Assembly (NCBI RefSeq): GCF_011189575.1
Contig: NZ_PUJW01000003.1
Coordinates: forward strand, 1-64,000
Length of the DNA stretch: 64,000 bases
Direction: 5' to 3'
Source of the DNA: Photorhabdus cinerea
GTDB taxonomy: Bacteria; Pseudomonadota; Gammaproteobacteria; Enterobacterales; Enterobacteriaceae
Shown here: one piece after another, positions 33,620 to 42,882 of the stretch
How the letters are laid out: the number at the start of each line of letters is the position of its first letter
How positions within the stretch are numbered: the stretch's first letter is position 1
Position numbers and translations under genes: made by a program
Notes under the pieces: generated by a model
Seen by the model: the letters and a program-made list of their open reading frames with translations, nothing else
The model's database searches: none
Told to the model about the DNA's origin: nothing

Positions 33620-34814
33620 CACGCAGTGCCTCTATAGGTTGTAACTTAGCAGCAGCCAACGCCGGATTAATGCCAAAAAACAGACCAATCACTAATGAAC
33701 TGGCAATCCCCAGAGGCACAGAGAATGGGGATAACGTGAATACCCAGCCAGAAAATTTTACGAACAGGTACCCAGTAGTCACTCCTAACAATGAACCAAC
33801 TATTGCACCGGCGATTGCCAAGGTGGCAGCCTCCAACATAAAAAGCACACCGATATCAATGGGTCTGGCCCCCAAAGCCATACGCACACCAATTTCACGC
33901 CTGCGTTCCGAGACATTCATCAGCATGACATTCATAACACCCACACCACCCACCAACAACGAAATGCCCCCTAAACCGGCAAGCAAATAAGAGAATGTCT
34001 TAGTCTGACGTGTCAACCCATCAAGCAATTGTTGCGGGATTTGAACTTCGACATTACGACCTTTTGATAGTGAGATAAGGTAGTTACGTAATAATATAGC
34101 GTCACTGTTTAACGTTGTTGTGTCATGTGTTTTGGCAATGATGCTGCCAATCTCCGGAGCAGGCCGCAACCGTCTCATTCCTTCAATAGGCAATATCACA
34201 GAATCGTCAACAGGGACAGGAAGTAAAGGATTCGCACCCTGAACAGCAAGAATTCCTATAACTTCAAACAGATAATCCCCAATTTGCAGTTGGCTACCCA
34301 CCTGAATCTTTGACTGCTTCGCTATATTTGCACCAATGACGGTATAAGTCGTCTGACGATCATAGTCCGATAAAAAACGCCCCCGCTCGATTTGTAAATC
34401 AAGCACCTCAGCCAGATCAGAGGATGTACCTGTAATATTTGTATCGATCCCTTGCCCCCGAAAACGAACACGAGTTGAATGTAATGTGATAGGCGCAGCA
34501 TGTGCAATAGTCGGTAATGTACGGGTCAGTGCTTGAATATCCAATGTAGATGGTGCAGGTTTATCATTGACGCCAGGAATAAAACTAAAATGAGCAACCA
34601 GAATATTGCTTCCCATGCTTTTAAAAGTGCTGATAGCTTCATTAGCAGCGTTGTAACCAATGTTCAAAAGTGCAATAACCGAAGCACATCCGACTGCAAT
34701 ACCAAGCAAAGCAAGCAAAGATCGCCTTCCCAGAAGACGCAGACTATCCAACGACTCGCGCAGGGCTTGCGCGAAAGAAAGACCGTGACGACCAGAATTC
34801 ATGCTAAGCATCAA
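33612..34814 (-). CDS. MacB-like ABC exporter permease (FtsX/MacB fold)
   Basis: 400 residues. An N-terminal membrane helix (about 29-50) is followed by a large periplasmic MacB_PCD-type domain (about 55-245) and three C-terminal helices; the FtsX-family coupling segment MNVMLMNVSERRREIGVRMALGA is present. In E. coli MacB the ATPase is fused to the permease; here it is a separate gene upstream, overlapping by 4 nt. Substrate unknown: the family exports peptides, lipopeptides, macrolides and some Sec-exported periplasmic proteins. Confidence 0.9.
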   Translation of the reverse strand: MMLSMNSGRHGLSFAQALRESLDSLRLLGRRSLLALLGIAVGCASVIALLNIGYNAANEAISTFKSMGSNILVAHFSFIPGVNDKPAPSTLDIQALTRTLPTIAHAAPITLHSTRVRFRGQGIDTNITGTSSDLAEVLDLQIERGRFLSDYDRQTTYTVIGANIAKQSKIQVGSQLQIGDYLFEVIGILAVQGANPLLPVPVDDSVILPIEGMRRLRPAPEIGSIIAKTHDTTTLNSDAILLRNYLISLSKGRNVEVQIPQQLLDGLTRQTKTFSYLLAGLGGISLLVGGVGVMNVMLMNVSERRREIGVRMALGARPIDIGVLFMLEAATLAIAGAIVGSLLGVTTGYLFVKFSGWVFTLSPFSVPLGIASSLVIGLFFGINPALAAAKLQPIEALRDD

Positions 34815-35542
34815 ATATCCAGCAGATCAGTTTCGGAAATTCGCCCATCTTTGACATACAAACAGCGCTGCATATTTTTAGCTATTTCCACATCGTGTGT
34901 AACCATGACGAGCGTAGCACCCTGCTCACGGTTTAATGACAGAAGGAGTGTCATGATATCGCGTGCCGTGACACTATCGAGATTGCCTGTTGGCTCATCA
35001 GCCAAAATGAGAGAAGGCTTGCCGACCAAAGCTCGGGCGATAGCAACACGCTGCCGTTGTCCACCAGAAAGATCTGCCGGACGATAGTGAATACGATTAG
35101 CCAAGCCAACCAACTCAAGCTGGTATTGCGCTTCCTTCCGAGCTAGTGAGCGTGAATATCCACGATATAACAATGGCAGTGCCACATTATCCAATGCTTG
35201 CATTCTGGGAAGTAAATTGAAACTCTGGAATACGAAACCTATTTCCTGGTTTCTTATTTTCGCCCGCTCATCAGAAGTCACTTTTGTTACATTAACGTCA
35301 TTAAACTTAAAACATCCAGAAGTTGGCTGATCCAGCAAACCAAGGATATTAAGCAAAGTACTTTTACCCGAGCCGGAAGCGCCGAGAATAGCACAACTTT
35401 GCCCACGCATTATAGTAAATGATATTTTATCAAGTACGGTATGATACTTTTCCCCCATACGATAGGATCGACAAATATTTTCCATGTAAATCAAAGATTC
35501 CAGACACCGGGAAGTCGTGATTGTCATGTCTGATTTATTCAT
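34811..35542 (-). CDS. MacB/LolD-type ABC exporter ATPase
   Basis: 243 residues with Walker A GASGSGKST, Q-loop GFVFQSFNLL, signature LSGGQRQRV, Walker B LILADEPTGNLD and H-loop VTHD. The sequence belongs to the MacB/LolD/FtsE class that drives mechanotransmission permeases. First gene of the four-gene operon ATPase-permease-TolC-adaptor, all overlapping or nearly so. ATG at 35542 has GGATG about 9 nt upstream. Confidence 0.92.
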   Translation of the reverse strand: MNKSDMTITTSRCLESLIYMENICRSYRMGEKYHTVLDKISFTIMRGQSCAILGASGSGKSTLLNILGLLDQPTSGCFKFNDVNVTKVTSDERAKIRNQEIGFVFQSFNLLPRMQALDNVALPLLYRGYSRSLARKEAQYQLELVGLANRIHYRPADLSGGQRQRVAIARALVGKPSLILADEPTGNLDSVTARDIMTLLLSLNREQGATLVMVTHDVEIAKNMQRCLYVKDGRISETDLLDI

Positions 35543-35858
35543 CGTTTTTTACATCCATTAAATGTTTCACTGACTCCATTTAATCGCTTAATCAGGTTTA
35601 TATCATGGGAAGAATCTCTTGTAAAAGATTGCTGCCTGAGCATGGCATAAAAACAGCAAACATTAAAAATAGATTAGACTTACTTAACAAAAAATCAGAT
35701 TTCCCATTGCATTTAAAGATTATCCCATCCAAATTAATCCAGCCTCCTTTGGCGTATCGTACATATTTTTATGAAAATTCAGGAGATAAAGGGTGCGAGA
35801 TCGAAAGATATCTCTAAGTTCTCGCAATAGAAAATTATCAGATATTGGGGTAATAGCT
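35543..35858. other. Divergent intergenic region between exporter operon and FlhE-like gene
   Basis: About 316 AT-rich bases holding the promoters of both. A 70-codon plus-strand opening at 35605-35817 lacks a good ribosome binding site and was not accepted as a gene. Confidence 0.4.
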
Positions 35859-36275
35859 ATGAAATTAAAAAAAATCTTTGGGATCGGGGCCGCATTACTG
35901 TTAATGATGTTTTCGCAAACTGGGTTTGCGGCAAGTGGGAGCTATCAATCTTCAGTCACTCTACCAACGATATATGCTAGAAACTTCACAGAAACAGCTT
36001 ATCTTCCGGTTGTCGGATCTCCACCCGCGACGGGCAGTATTACCAATGTATCTTGGACTTGGAACGTTGTTGGATGGCCTCAAGGATTGTCTGTTTATCT
36101 TTGCCAAGGAAGTACCAGCAATTGCATAGATATATCACGCGTTCGAAGAATGTCGACAACCGCATTCAATAATAGAAGCCCGTCACAACAGTTCTTTTAT
36201 GCTATGAGAGTTGCAAGTGGTGGCACAGTACCAGTGGCAGGTCAAACCGGAGAAATTATTGTCAGTTGGCAGTAA
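35859..36275 (+). CDS. FlhE-like exported protein (orphan)
   Basis: 138 residues. A signal peptide of about 24 residues (MKLKKIFGIG start, ends TGFA) precedes a beta-rich mature part. The layout TGSITNVSWTWN...GLSVYLCQ...NCIDISR...VPVAGQTGEIIVSW resembles FlhE, the periplasmic flagellar protein, including two close Cys (LCQ...SNC). FlhE is normally encoded behind flhBA; no flagellar gene is nearby, so another role is likely. ATG at 35859 has GGGG about 8 nt upstream. Divergent from the exporter operon. The family call is moderately sure. Confidence 0.6.
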   Translation: MKLKKIFGIGAALLLMMFSQTGFAASGSYQSSVTLPTIYARNFTETAYLPVVGSPPATGSITNVSWTWNVVGWPQGLSVYLCQGSTSNCIDISRVRRMSTTAFNNRSPSQQFFYAMRVASGGTVPVAGQTGEIIVSWQ

Positions 36276-36296
36276 TATTTCAATTGTTCTCCAAAA

Positions 36297-36330
36297 ATTG
36301 CCGCCAGCATTATAAGCGGCAATTCTAATC
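36297..36330 (+). terminator. Terminator hairpin after FlhE-like gene
   Basis: ATTGCCGC (36297-36304) pairs with GCGGCAAT (36316-36323), 22 nt after the stop codon; the T tract is interrupted. Confidence 0.65.
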
Positions 36331-36462
36331 TAATTTGCTTTGAATATTTGGTAGAGTTTGAAAAATATGAATATATTATTTTATTCCTGCCCGAAAATAT
36401 TCTCTGCCAAGATAATAGATGGCAACATCAGTCACCATCTCGATATATCCAAGTGATTAATC

Positions 36463-37392
36463 CTATGGCAACTTAATCCCTTTATAACCAGATAAAATCA
36501 ACTCCCATTCCTGTTGGGCAAACCATGTCTGAGTTTTGTCAGCATAATGTATATTATCAGGCAAAAAGACACCAAACCGAGGGGCTATTCCGGTATAGTC
36601 AGGAGAATTCCTTGTATCAATTAGTGTCCGGTATTGTGGAGCATCAGCGATAACATTGTTGATTGCTTCAAGCACATAATTGGTGTTGATGGGATCAAAC
36701 GCAACCGAAAGTGGGTAATACAATCTCCACGGTATACGACAGGAACCTAAAGCATCGCTGATACCGGTAATGATACGGGTAAAATTCTGCTCTGATGCTT
36801 GTGCAGCCAATAAACTTTCAGTTTCTGCTTCCCACTGATTCCAATGGACAGCCAAAATGCGAGGTTTTTTGCCCAGTTTGTGCAATGATTCTATTGCCAT
36901 GCGCAACGTTCTGATTGCACGGGGATAGAGCGATTCCACATCGCAGGGATCACGCTCAGGCGCCCAGCGGTTATCCGGCGGATTGTCCAGATACATGCCT
37001 TGACCGCCCCAACCCATTAAAATGACATAAAGATCAGGCAAATTAAGCGTATTACCTTCGTTGATATGATCTTGCCAGAGCTTGGCAAAGCGGTTAGCAG
37101 CATTGACAGAGTTATCCTGATTGCCGCGTAGTAAACCGATGGGAGCACCAATATTGGCATTGCCAAAGCTAGTCAACGCTGTCCAGTTAATTGCGGGAAA
37201 ATCAACGTTGTAAACCTCTGGCAAGGATAATGTGAATACGTTTTTTAAACCTTGCGTTATTTGTTTAGCTAGCGGTAATTGCGTTCCATGACCATAACTG
37301 TTGGATTGCCCAAGTACGATAAATAGCGGGACATCATTGGGTGCCCATGAAGGATATTTTATTTCAGGAGAATAAAGTTGTTTATCTATCAT
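36463..37392 (-). CDS. SGNH / sialate O-acetylesterase-like protein
   Basis: 309 residues. The N-terminal block FIVLGQSNSYGHG carries the GQSN motif (nucleophile Ser30) of the SASA/SGNH hydrolase class; a mid segment has HWNQWEAE, and the C-terminal DNIH block supplies Asp279 and His282 of the triad. Such enzymes remove acetyl groups from carbohydrates; the real substrate is unknown. There is no signal peptide, so it should be cytoplasmic or exported another way. ATG at 37392 follows GAGAGG. Stands alone, without an evident operon. Confidence 0.75.
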   Translation of the reverse strand: MIDKQLYSPEIKYPSWAPNDVPLFIVLGQSNSYGHGTQLPLAKQITQGLKNVFTLSLPEVYNVDFPAINWTALTSFGNANIGAPIGLLRGNQDNSVNAANRFAKLWQDHINEGNTLNLPDLYVILMGWGGQGMYLDNPPDNRWAPERDPCDVESLYPRAIRTLRMAIESLHKLGKKPRILAVHWNQWEAETESLLAAQASEQNFTRIITGISDALGSCRIPWRLYYPLSVAFDPINTNYVLEAINNVIADAPQYRTLIDTRNSPDYTGIAPRFGVFLPDNIHYADKTQTWFAQQEWELILSGYKGIKLP

Positions 37393-37990
37393 CAGTTTTC
37401 CTCTCAAGATGATTTAAGTTATTGGGTTAGTTCTATTCGCAAAAATATAATTGTTTTCTGGAAAAGAAAATAACATCTGGTTAATCAATCATATTTATGG
37501 TACGAAAATAAAAATTTCCTTACATATTAATTTTATATTTCTTGCTCTAAGTTAAATAAAATATAATTAATTATTAACTTACGATTTTTATCATCTTACC
37601 TTCTTCCTTTAAAATATAAATCTGATATTATTCTTCACAAATAAAATCATATTTCATAATATATTTTCCTTTGGAGCACAACATGCTGAATTATAATAAC
37701 TATCGCACCTCTTATTAAAAAATACACTTATTAACCAAATCCAGCAAATTAAAATATCACTTATAAAAACAACTTGGTTTAATAAATAATATCTAAGTTT
37801 TTTTATCATAAAGACAAATAAAAATGTTTTTTATTTCATTCTGTTCCAGTGGTATTTTATTTATGAACAAAAGTTCATTTAAAATATGTATTTTACGCAA
37901 TAGAAAATCACCACATTAAATTAAAATAATCTTATCAATAATATTTTGATTTATGACTAACTTTAAACACATATCAATGAGAAAAATAAC
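37393..37990. other. Very AT-rich intergenic region
   Basis: About 600 bases with strikingly low G+C and stop codons in all frames. It separates two accessory genes of opposite strand and contains their promoters. Nothing else recognised. Confidence 0.45.
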
Positions 37991-38791
37991 ATGATTAGAT
38001 TTAAAAATAAGTTGTCTGTGGGAGAAAATATCGTGCTCACTCGTAGAAAATTCACGAAGATTGCATTAGCCAGTATAATTGTAGTTAATACCTTCTTGAT
38101 AATTCACGCCCATGAAGTTAAAGCAACTGAAGCACAATCACTCTCACAAATATCATATCTTAATGAAAATAATATTACCAATAGTATCGGAGGAAGAGCG
38201 ATTATTAATAATACAGGATCTATTCTAATCACAAAAATAGTCCTACCAGAGATTAAAGAAGGCTCTTCTTTTAAAGCAGAAGGTGGAACACTATATGTAT
38301 ATTCTGGTTTTTCTGGTCAAGTAGAATCAGATATTGGCTTTCAATATAGTACTACCTATAATGTATGGAAACCAATTATGAAAGTAGGAAGCCGTGGCCA
38401 AGAAACTATTCAATATATTGAAGGAAAAGATAATTTTACTTATACAAATGGTTTTAAACCTGGTAGTGAAGTACAACTTACAATATATAAAAACCTAAAT
38501 AGCGCAACCAGAGCGACATATTGGGGAATTTCCAATAAGGGTTATACAGGTAGACTTATTTCAGAGATAAAAAACACTAATATCAGTTCAGTAAAAAACT
38601 GGAAAATATTATCTACAATCGCTGTACCTCGTGGAGTACCAGAAAAGAATATTAAAATTCATAAAAATTACGCTGCTAAATTTAAAAATATAGTTATAGA
38701 CAATAAATCTGTTAAACCAGTAATTCATGCGACAAAGAAGGCAAATATTACTACAAATTCCAATAGCACCACGATAGAAATAACAAGATAA
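37991..38791 (+). CDS. YrpD-like secreted protein
   Basis: 266 residues, AT-rich codon use. A long basic/hydrophobic N-terminus (RRKFTKIALASIIVV, cleavage probably near ATEA at about 47) marks it as exported. The mature part shows the layout of YrpD family proteins known from Bacillus: GGRAIINNTGSI, YVYSGFSGQVESDIGFQYS, WKPIMKVGS, FTYTNGFKPGSEVQLTIYKN and GYTGRLISEIK. The fold and role of this family are not established as far as I know. Its Gram-positive affinity and base composition suggest transfer. Its own terminator follows. Confidence 0.65.
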   Translation: MIRFKNKLSVGENIVLTRRKFTKIALASIIVVNTFLIIHAHEVKATEAQSLSQISYLNENNITNSIGGRAIINNTGSILITKIVLPEIKEGSSFKAEGGTLYVYSGFSGQVESDIGFQYSTTYNVWKPIMKVGSRGQETIQYIEGKDNFTYTNGFKPGSEVQLTIYKNLNSATRATYWGISNKGYTGRLISEIKNTNISSVKNWKILSTIAVPRGVPEKNIKIHKNYAAKFKNIVIDNKSVKPVIHATKKANITTNSNSTTIEITR

Positions 38792-38809
38792 TACCATAAC
38801 AAATATTTT

Positions 38810-38850
38810 AACCAGTTCCCGGTACATTAAGGAACTGGTTATTTGTTTTT
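38810..38850 (+). terminator. Terminator of the YrpD-like gene
   Basis: AACCAGTTCC (38810-38819) pairs perfectly with GGAACTGGTT (38831-38840), followed by ATTTGTTTTT. Confidence 0.88.
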
Positions 38851-39011
38851 AAGAATTTATCTCATCATGATCTGAATTTATAACGACATTAATAAACCTA
38901 ACGACGTTGAAATCCAGTTGGTAAGTCGGGGATCATTGCCATTAATAGCTGAAACTTAAATATAGTTGCTATCAACAGAATTAATTTTATAGATCGTTCA
39001 TGAGAATGTAT

Positions 39012-39497
39012 TTAAATCCTACGAGCTTGCCAAAAAGCTTTTCTCCAGTAAACATTATTCATAGATGAGCGGGTAACCCCCTTACTGGTTGATGCATGAA
39101 TAAACTGATTGTTGGCATCATAAATGCCAACGTGTAACCCATGCTCACCACTACCTGTCTTGAAAAAGACTAAATCACCCGGCATTAAATCACTTTTATC
39201 AATGCGGGTCCCTAATCCTATTTGCCCACGGGTAGTACGAGGTAACTGAATATCAAACCGGTCACTAAAAGTACGGTAAACAAAACCAGAGCAATCTACA
39301 CCCCGATGATCCATCCCACCGTAATGATACGGTGTACCGTACCATTGTTTAAGCTGTTCCTTAAGCTGAGCAATTACCATGATTGGATCAGAAAGTGCTG
39401 TTTTTAATGCTGGGGCTTGAGTCTTGGGGGAATGACTGGAACAACCGACGAGTACCAGGCTAAATAACAACAGCAACTCTTTCATTCTTATTGTCAT
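39012..39497 (-). CDS. nlpC: NlpC/P60-family lipoprotein endopeptidase NlpC
   Basis: A probable outer-membrane lipoprotein (lipobox VLVGC, Cys19) with an NlpC/P60 peptidase domain: catalytic Cys69 (GVDCSGF), His122 (GLHVGIY) and His134 (QFIHAS). Such enzymes cut peptidoglycan stem peptides. The start at 39497 (161 residues) has GGAAGGGA upstream; ATG 39485 would give 157 residues, nearer E. coli NlpC. In E. coli nlpC follows btuD; here the arn operon lies between them. Confidence 0.9.
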   Translation of the reverse strand: MTIRMKELLLLFSLVLVGCSSHSPKTQAPALKTALSDPIMVIAQLKEQLKQWYGTPYHYGGMDHRGVDCSGFVYRTFSDRFDIQLPRTTRGQIGLGTRIDKSDLMPGDLVFFKTGSGEHGLHVGIYDANNQFIHASTSKGVTRSSMNNVYWRKAFWQARRI

Positions 39498-39592
39498 AAA
39501 TCCCTTCCCCACAAGCCCCGAAAAACACCGTAACTTTATCCATCACTTAATCAAAAAACAAGGCTATATCCTACAGCAGAATAGCTAAATAT

Positions 39593-39985
39593 TTATTTTG
39601 CGATTCGTTCTGGACGACTGATCAGCCAGACGCCAAACAGGATAAAAATCACTCCTACTGTTTTTAATAATGTAACCGCTTCATTAAACCAAGGCATTAA
39701 AGCAGCCATCAAATATACAAATACATAACTCAGACTTATTAACGGATAGGCTTTATTTAATGGTAAATATTTCAGAGCAAATAACCAACACAGCATAGAT
39801 AACAGATAGCCAACCAAACCAGCCATTATCGACGCAAGAGGATAACGATTACTCCATAACCATGCAATATCAAACCAATGCAAGCTAAGGTTTAATGCCG
39901 GCAGATTTACCACTCCCCATTTCAATAATAACTGTGCTATTGTCACCAACAATGCACTCGCTAACCCCCAAATATACCCCTTCAT
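39593..39985 (-). CDS. arnF: ArnF, L-Ara4N-phosphoundecaprenol flippase subunit
   Basis: 130 residues, four membrane helices of the small multidrug resistance type. With ArnE it is thought to flip L-Ara4N-undecaprenyl phosphate to the periplasmic face. ATG at 39985 shares its first base with the arnE stop codon (TAATG). The longer frame to 40039 lies inside arnE. Last gene of arnBCADTEF. Confidence 0.9.
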   Translation of the reverse strand: MKGYIWGLASALLVTIAQLLLKWGVVNLPALNLSLHWFDIAWLWSNRYPLASIMAGLVGYLLSMLCWLFALKYLPLNKAYPLISLSYVFVYLMAALMPWFNEAVTLLKTVGVIFILFGVWLISRPERIAK

Positions 39986-40323
39986 TAATTCAAGCTCATC
40001 AACAGAATTCCCAACATGATACAAACAACCCCACCCCAATGCTTTTTGCCTACATTTTCTTGATAGAAAAATTTACCCGCTAAAGTAACAATAATAAAGT
40101 TAATACTCAGCATTGGATAGGCAATTCCCAACGGCAATATCTGTAATAAACGCAGCCAGAACAGCATTCCGACAGCTAACAGAATCACTGCCCCCAGCAA
40201 CCATTTCAAAGCTGATACCCTCTTATAAGTATCACTCTGCCAGCATATCACAGCCTGTTTCTGACACAGCTGACCAGCACATGTAAGCAAGCTGACCAGC
40301 AGTAATAGGGCAAAATCTATCAC
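39985..40323 (-). CDS. arnE: ArnE, L-Ara4N-phosphoundecaprenol flippase subunit
   Basis: 112 residues with four hydrophobic helices and the EamA-like pattern ILPLGIAYPMLSINFI. Partner of ArnF. The start overlaps the arnT stop by 4 nt. Confidence 0.9.
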   Translation of the reverse strand: MIDFALLLLVSLLTCAGQLCQKQAVICWQSDTYKRVSALKWLLGAVILLAVGMLFWLRLLQILPLGIAYPMLSINFIIVTLAGKFFYQENVGKKHWGGVVCIMLGILLMSLN

Positions 40324-41981
40324 GGGCGTTTCTCATAGACCATAATAACAAAACGATAATTACGGCTGACTTGATCTGCTTTAGGTAAATCAGGTAATTC
40401 TTCATTTTTATACATATGAAGGAGTACTGATACCTGCCCTTCTTTACGGGCCTTCTCCAGCCATTGTGGGAAATCTTTATAGCTGATATGGCGATATTGA
40501 CTATCTGGATAACTCAAGCCGTATTCCAATTCTCCCCAACGCTCAAGCATATAAATATCACTGCGTTTCATTTCCCACGCAGCACTGGTTGCAAGACCAA
40601 CACTTTCCGAGAGAATATACCGGCTGTCTGCAAGTTCCTGACGATGCAGGTTAATAAAATTCTGAGGTAATTTAGAATTAATCGTATTTTCAGGCAAAGC
40701 ATTACCAATCGCTAAGCTAACAACAATAGAACAATACGCAGCCAACAGCCAGTATTTCCCATTCAGCATAAAACACAAATAACCAATAATTCCCCAGATA
40801 CCAAAGGCAACAATAGCCAAAACCCATTTAGGCCATTCTGATGGCTGATATAAAGAATGTTGTGTCACGGTTTCCATAGCAAACAAAACCATCACTGCCA
40901 ACAAACCAATAAATACGTTAACCATTCCATTGATTTTCAGTAATTTCATCTTGCCATTTTTTGCGCAATCTACGCCGAACTTAGCCATCATCATTGCCAA
41001 TGGCGCCATACAAGGCAAGATATAAGTTGGCAATTTTCCTTTCGCAATACTGAAAAACAATAATGGCACTGCAAACCAGCAAAGCAAAAAAAACATTTCA
41101 GGATTGGATTTCCTTTCTTTCCAACCTTTCATCACCGCTCCCGGTAATAACCCCAGCCACGGAATTACACCAAGGATCAGAATAGGAATATAATACCAGA
41201 ATGGCGCAATATGCTGCGCATCATCGGAAGAGAAACGCTTAATATGCTCAATCCAGAAAAAATAATGCCAGTAGTCAGGCTCACGTTGAGCAACCGCAAT
41301 AACCCACGGTAGACTGATGGCTATTGCCGAAATGATAGCAAGCGTGCCAAAATATGCCGTTTGCAGGAACCGCTTCTGATAAATGACAATTGGCAGCATA
41401 GCAATCACCGGAACAGCCAATGCCAAAAATCCTTTAGTCATAAAACCCATACCACAGCATAAACCGAGCACCAAATAGGCTATAACCCGCTGTCTGGTAC
41501 AGTCTGCTTTTAGCGCCCAGAAACTACACACCATGGCAGCTGTCATCCACAGAGAGAACATTGGATCGAGTACGCTATAAGTGCCAATCGCCAATACCAG
41601 AAACATTGAGATATAAATCAGACTGGTGACAAAAGCAATATGCCGACTTTGCCACATCATCATAGCCAGCCGATATAATAAAATTGCACTGATAAAAATA
41701 CAGAAAACTGAACCAAAACGGACAGCAAAGTTATTATCGCCAAAAATCCATTGGCTGATGTTGTTAATCCAATAACCCGCTATAGGCTTTTCAAAATAAC
41801 GAATGTCCAGCAAATACGGAACAATCCAATCCCCTCGTTGGAGCATTTCACGGCTGATTTCTGCATAACGAGTTTCATCAGGCTGCCATAATAGACGGCC
41901 ATTAAGGGGTAATAAATAGGTAAGGATAAAAAAAAGAGCCATCAAAAAGGCCCCCACTTTACACGCCCGGTTATTTAACAT
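40320..41981 (-). CDS. arnT: ArnT, lipid A L-Ara4N transferase
   Basis: 553 residues, a GT-C fold membrane glycosyltransferase with about 12 helices. The N-terminal periplasmic loop has WQPDETRYAEISREML with the catalytic-type acidic residues. It moves 4-amino-4-deoxy-L-arabinose from undecaprenyl phosphate to lipid A phosphates, reducing the negative charge and giving resistance to polymyxin and insect cationic peptides. It follows arnD by 7 nt. Confidence 0.95.
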   Translation of the reverse strand: MLNNRACKVGAFLMALFFILTYLLPLNGRLLWQPDETRYAEISREMLQRGDWIVPYLLDIRYFEKPIAGYWINNISQWIFGDNNFAVRFGSVFCIFISAILLYRLAMMMWQSRHIAFVTSLIYISMFLVLAIGTYSVLDPMFSLWMTAAMVCSFWALKADCTRQRVIAYLVLGLCCGMGFMTKGFLALAVPVIAMLPIVIYQKRFLQTAYFGTLAIISAIAISLPWVIAVAQREPDYWHYFFWIEHIKRFSSDDAQHIAPFWYYIPILILGVIPWLGLLPGAVMKGWKERKSNPEMFFLLCWFAVPLLFFSIAKGKLPTYILPCMAPLAMMMAKFGVDCAKNGKMKLLKINGMVNVFIGLLAVMVLFAMETVTQHSLYQPSEWPKWVLAIVAFGIWGIIGYLCFMLNGKYWLLAAYCSIVVSLAIGNALPENTINSKLPQNFINLHRQELADSRYILSESVGLATSAAWEMKRSDIYMLERWGELEYGLSYPDSQYRHISYKDFPQWLEKARKEGQVSVLLHMYKNEELPDLPKADQVSRNYRFVIMVYEKRP

Positions 41982-41988
41982 AGATAAG

Positions 41989-42882
41989 TTAAACCTCTTG
42001 TTGACATCCTAACCACCCTTCTCTGCCGGGAAATTCAGAACGGACAATTCGCCCTACAGGAAGTCGCTGGATATTTTCAGGTAGCAGATGACTCAATGCA
42101 CAAAATTGTATGTTTTCCCGGTGGGCCATTTCCAACAGAATTGCAAATCCTGTGGATTTGGACATCCCTTCCACTTCTGTATGGATGGTATATACCGGAA
42201 TACCTTGGTCGTTTTTCATCTCATTAAGAATAAACTGATTAAAATCCTTATCCTTAATCTGAGTTCCTACAACTTCATCATAAGTTGGTAGTGTCACCGG
42301 AATTTGCACCGTACCGATAGTGCCATCTGGCAAAACTGGCCTGAATGGGTGCGTACCCCGGCAATCACTGTTGTAATCAAAACCAAATTGCTGCTTTACC
42401 GCCAGTACGCGCTCATCCGCCCGCCAACCAGCTACAGCAGAACAAGTTACCCGTTGACCCATTGCCCGGACCAAAGCATCCACCCCCAATTTAACCTGTT
42501 CTGTTAACTTAGTTTCAGACCAACGGCCAACTTTCGCCTGCCAACCCTGGTGATCCCATGCATGCAGACCAACTTCGTGGCCTGCATCCAGAGTCTGTTT
42601 CATCAAGTAGCCTAAATCCTTGGCTATTTTCTTACCTGGCCATGCAGTCCCCGCCAGTAAAATATCAAGGCCATACAGAGATGCCGCATTTGATCTCAAC
42701 ATCTTCCATAAGAATTTCGGTCGCAAAAGGCGCCATAAATGACGCCCCATATTATCAGGACCAACACTGAAAAAAAAACTGGCCTGAATCTGATGTTTTG
42801 CCAAGATTTTAAGCAACTGCGGTACACCTTCAAAGGTGCCCCGATAGGTATCTACATCAACTCTCAAGCCAACTTGTTTCAT
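41989..42882 (-). CDS. arnD: ArnD, 4-deoxy-4-formamido-L-arabinose-phosphoundecaprenol deformylase
   Basis: 297 residues, polysaccharide deacetylase (NodB) fold. VDVDTYRG at the N-terminus carries the catalytic/metal Asp pair, and GHEVGLHAWDHQGW the His metal ligands. It removes the formyl group from undecaprenyl-linked Ara4FN. The start overlaps the arnA stop by one base. Confidence 0.95.
   Translation of the reverse strand: MKQVGLRVDVDTYRGTFEGVPQLLKILAKHQIQASFFFSVGPDNMGRHLWRLLRPKFLWKMLRSNAASLYGLDILLAGTAWPGKKIAKDLGYLMKQTLDAGHEVGLHAWDHQGWQAKVGRWSETKLTEQVKLGVDALVRAMGQRVTCSAVAGWRADERVLAVKQQFGFDYNSDCRGTHPFRPVLPDGTIGTVQIPVTLPTYDEVVGTQIKDKDFNQFILNEMKNDQGIPVYTIHTEVEGMSKSTGFAILLEMAHRENIQFCALSHLLPENIQRLPVGRIVRSEFPGREGWLGCQQEV

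Noticed and set aside
34533..35087. 184-codon plus-strand ORF opposite the exporter ATPase and permease
   Set aside because: Lies antisense to two strongly conserved genes with clear motifs.
35605..35817. 70-codon plus-strand ORF upstream of the FlhE-like gene
   Set aside because: Weak ribosome binding site, no recognisable domain or signal peptide, and it occupies the region needed for divergent promoters.
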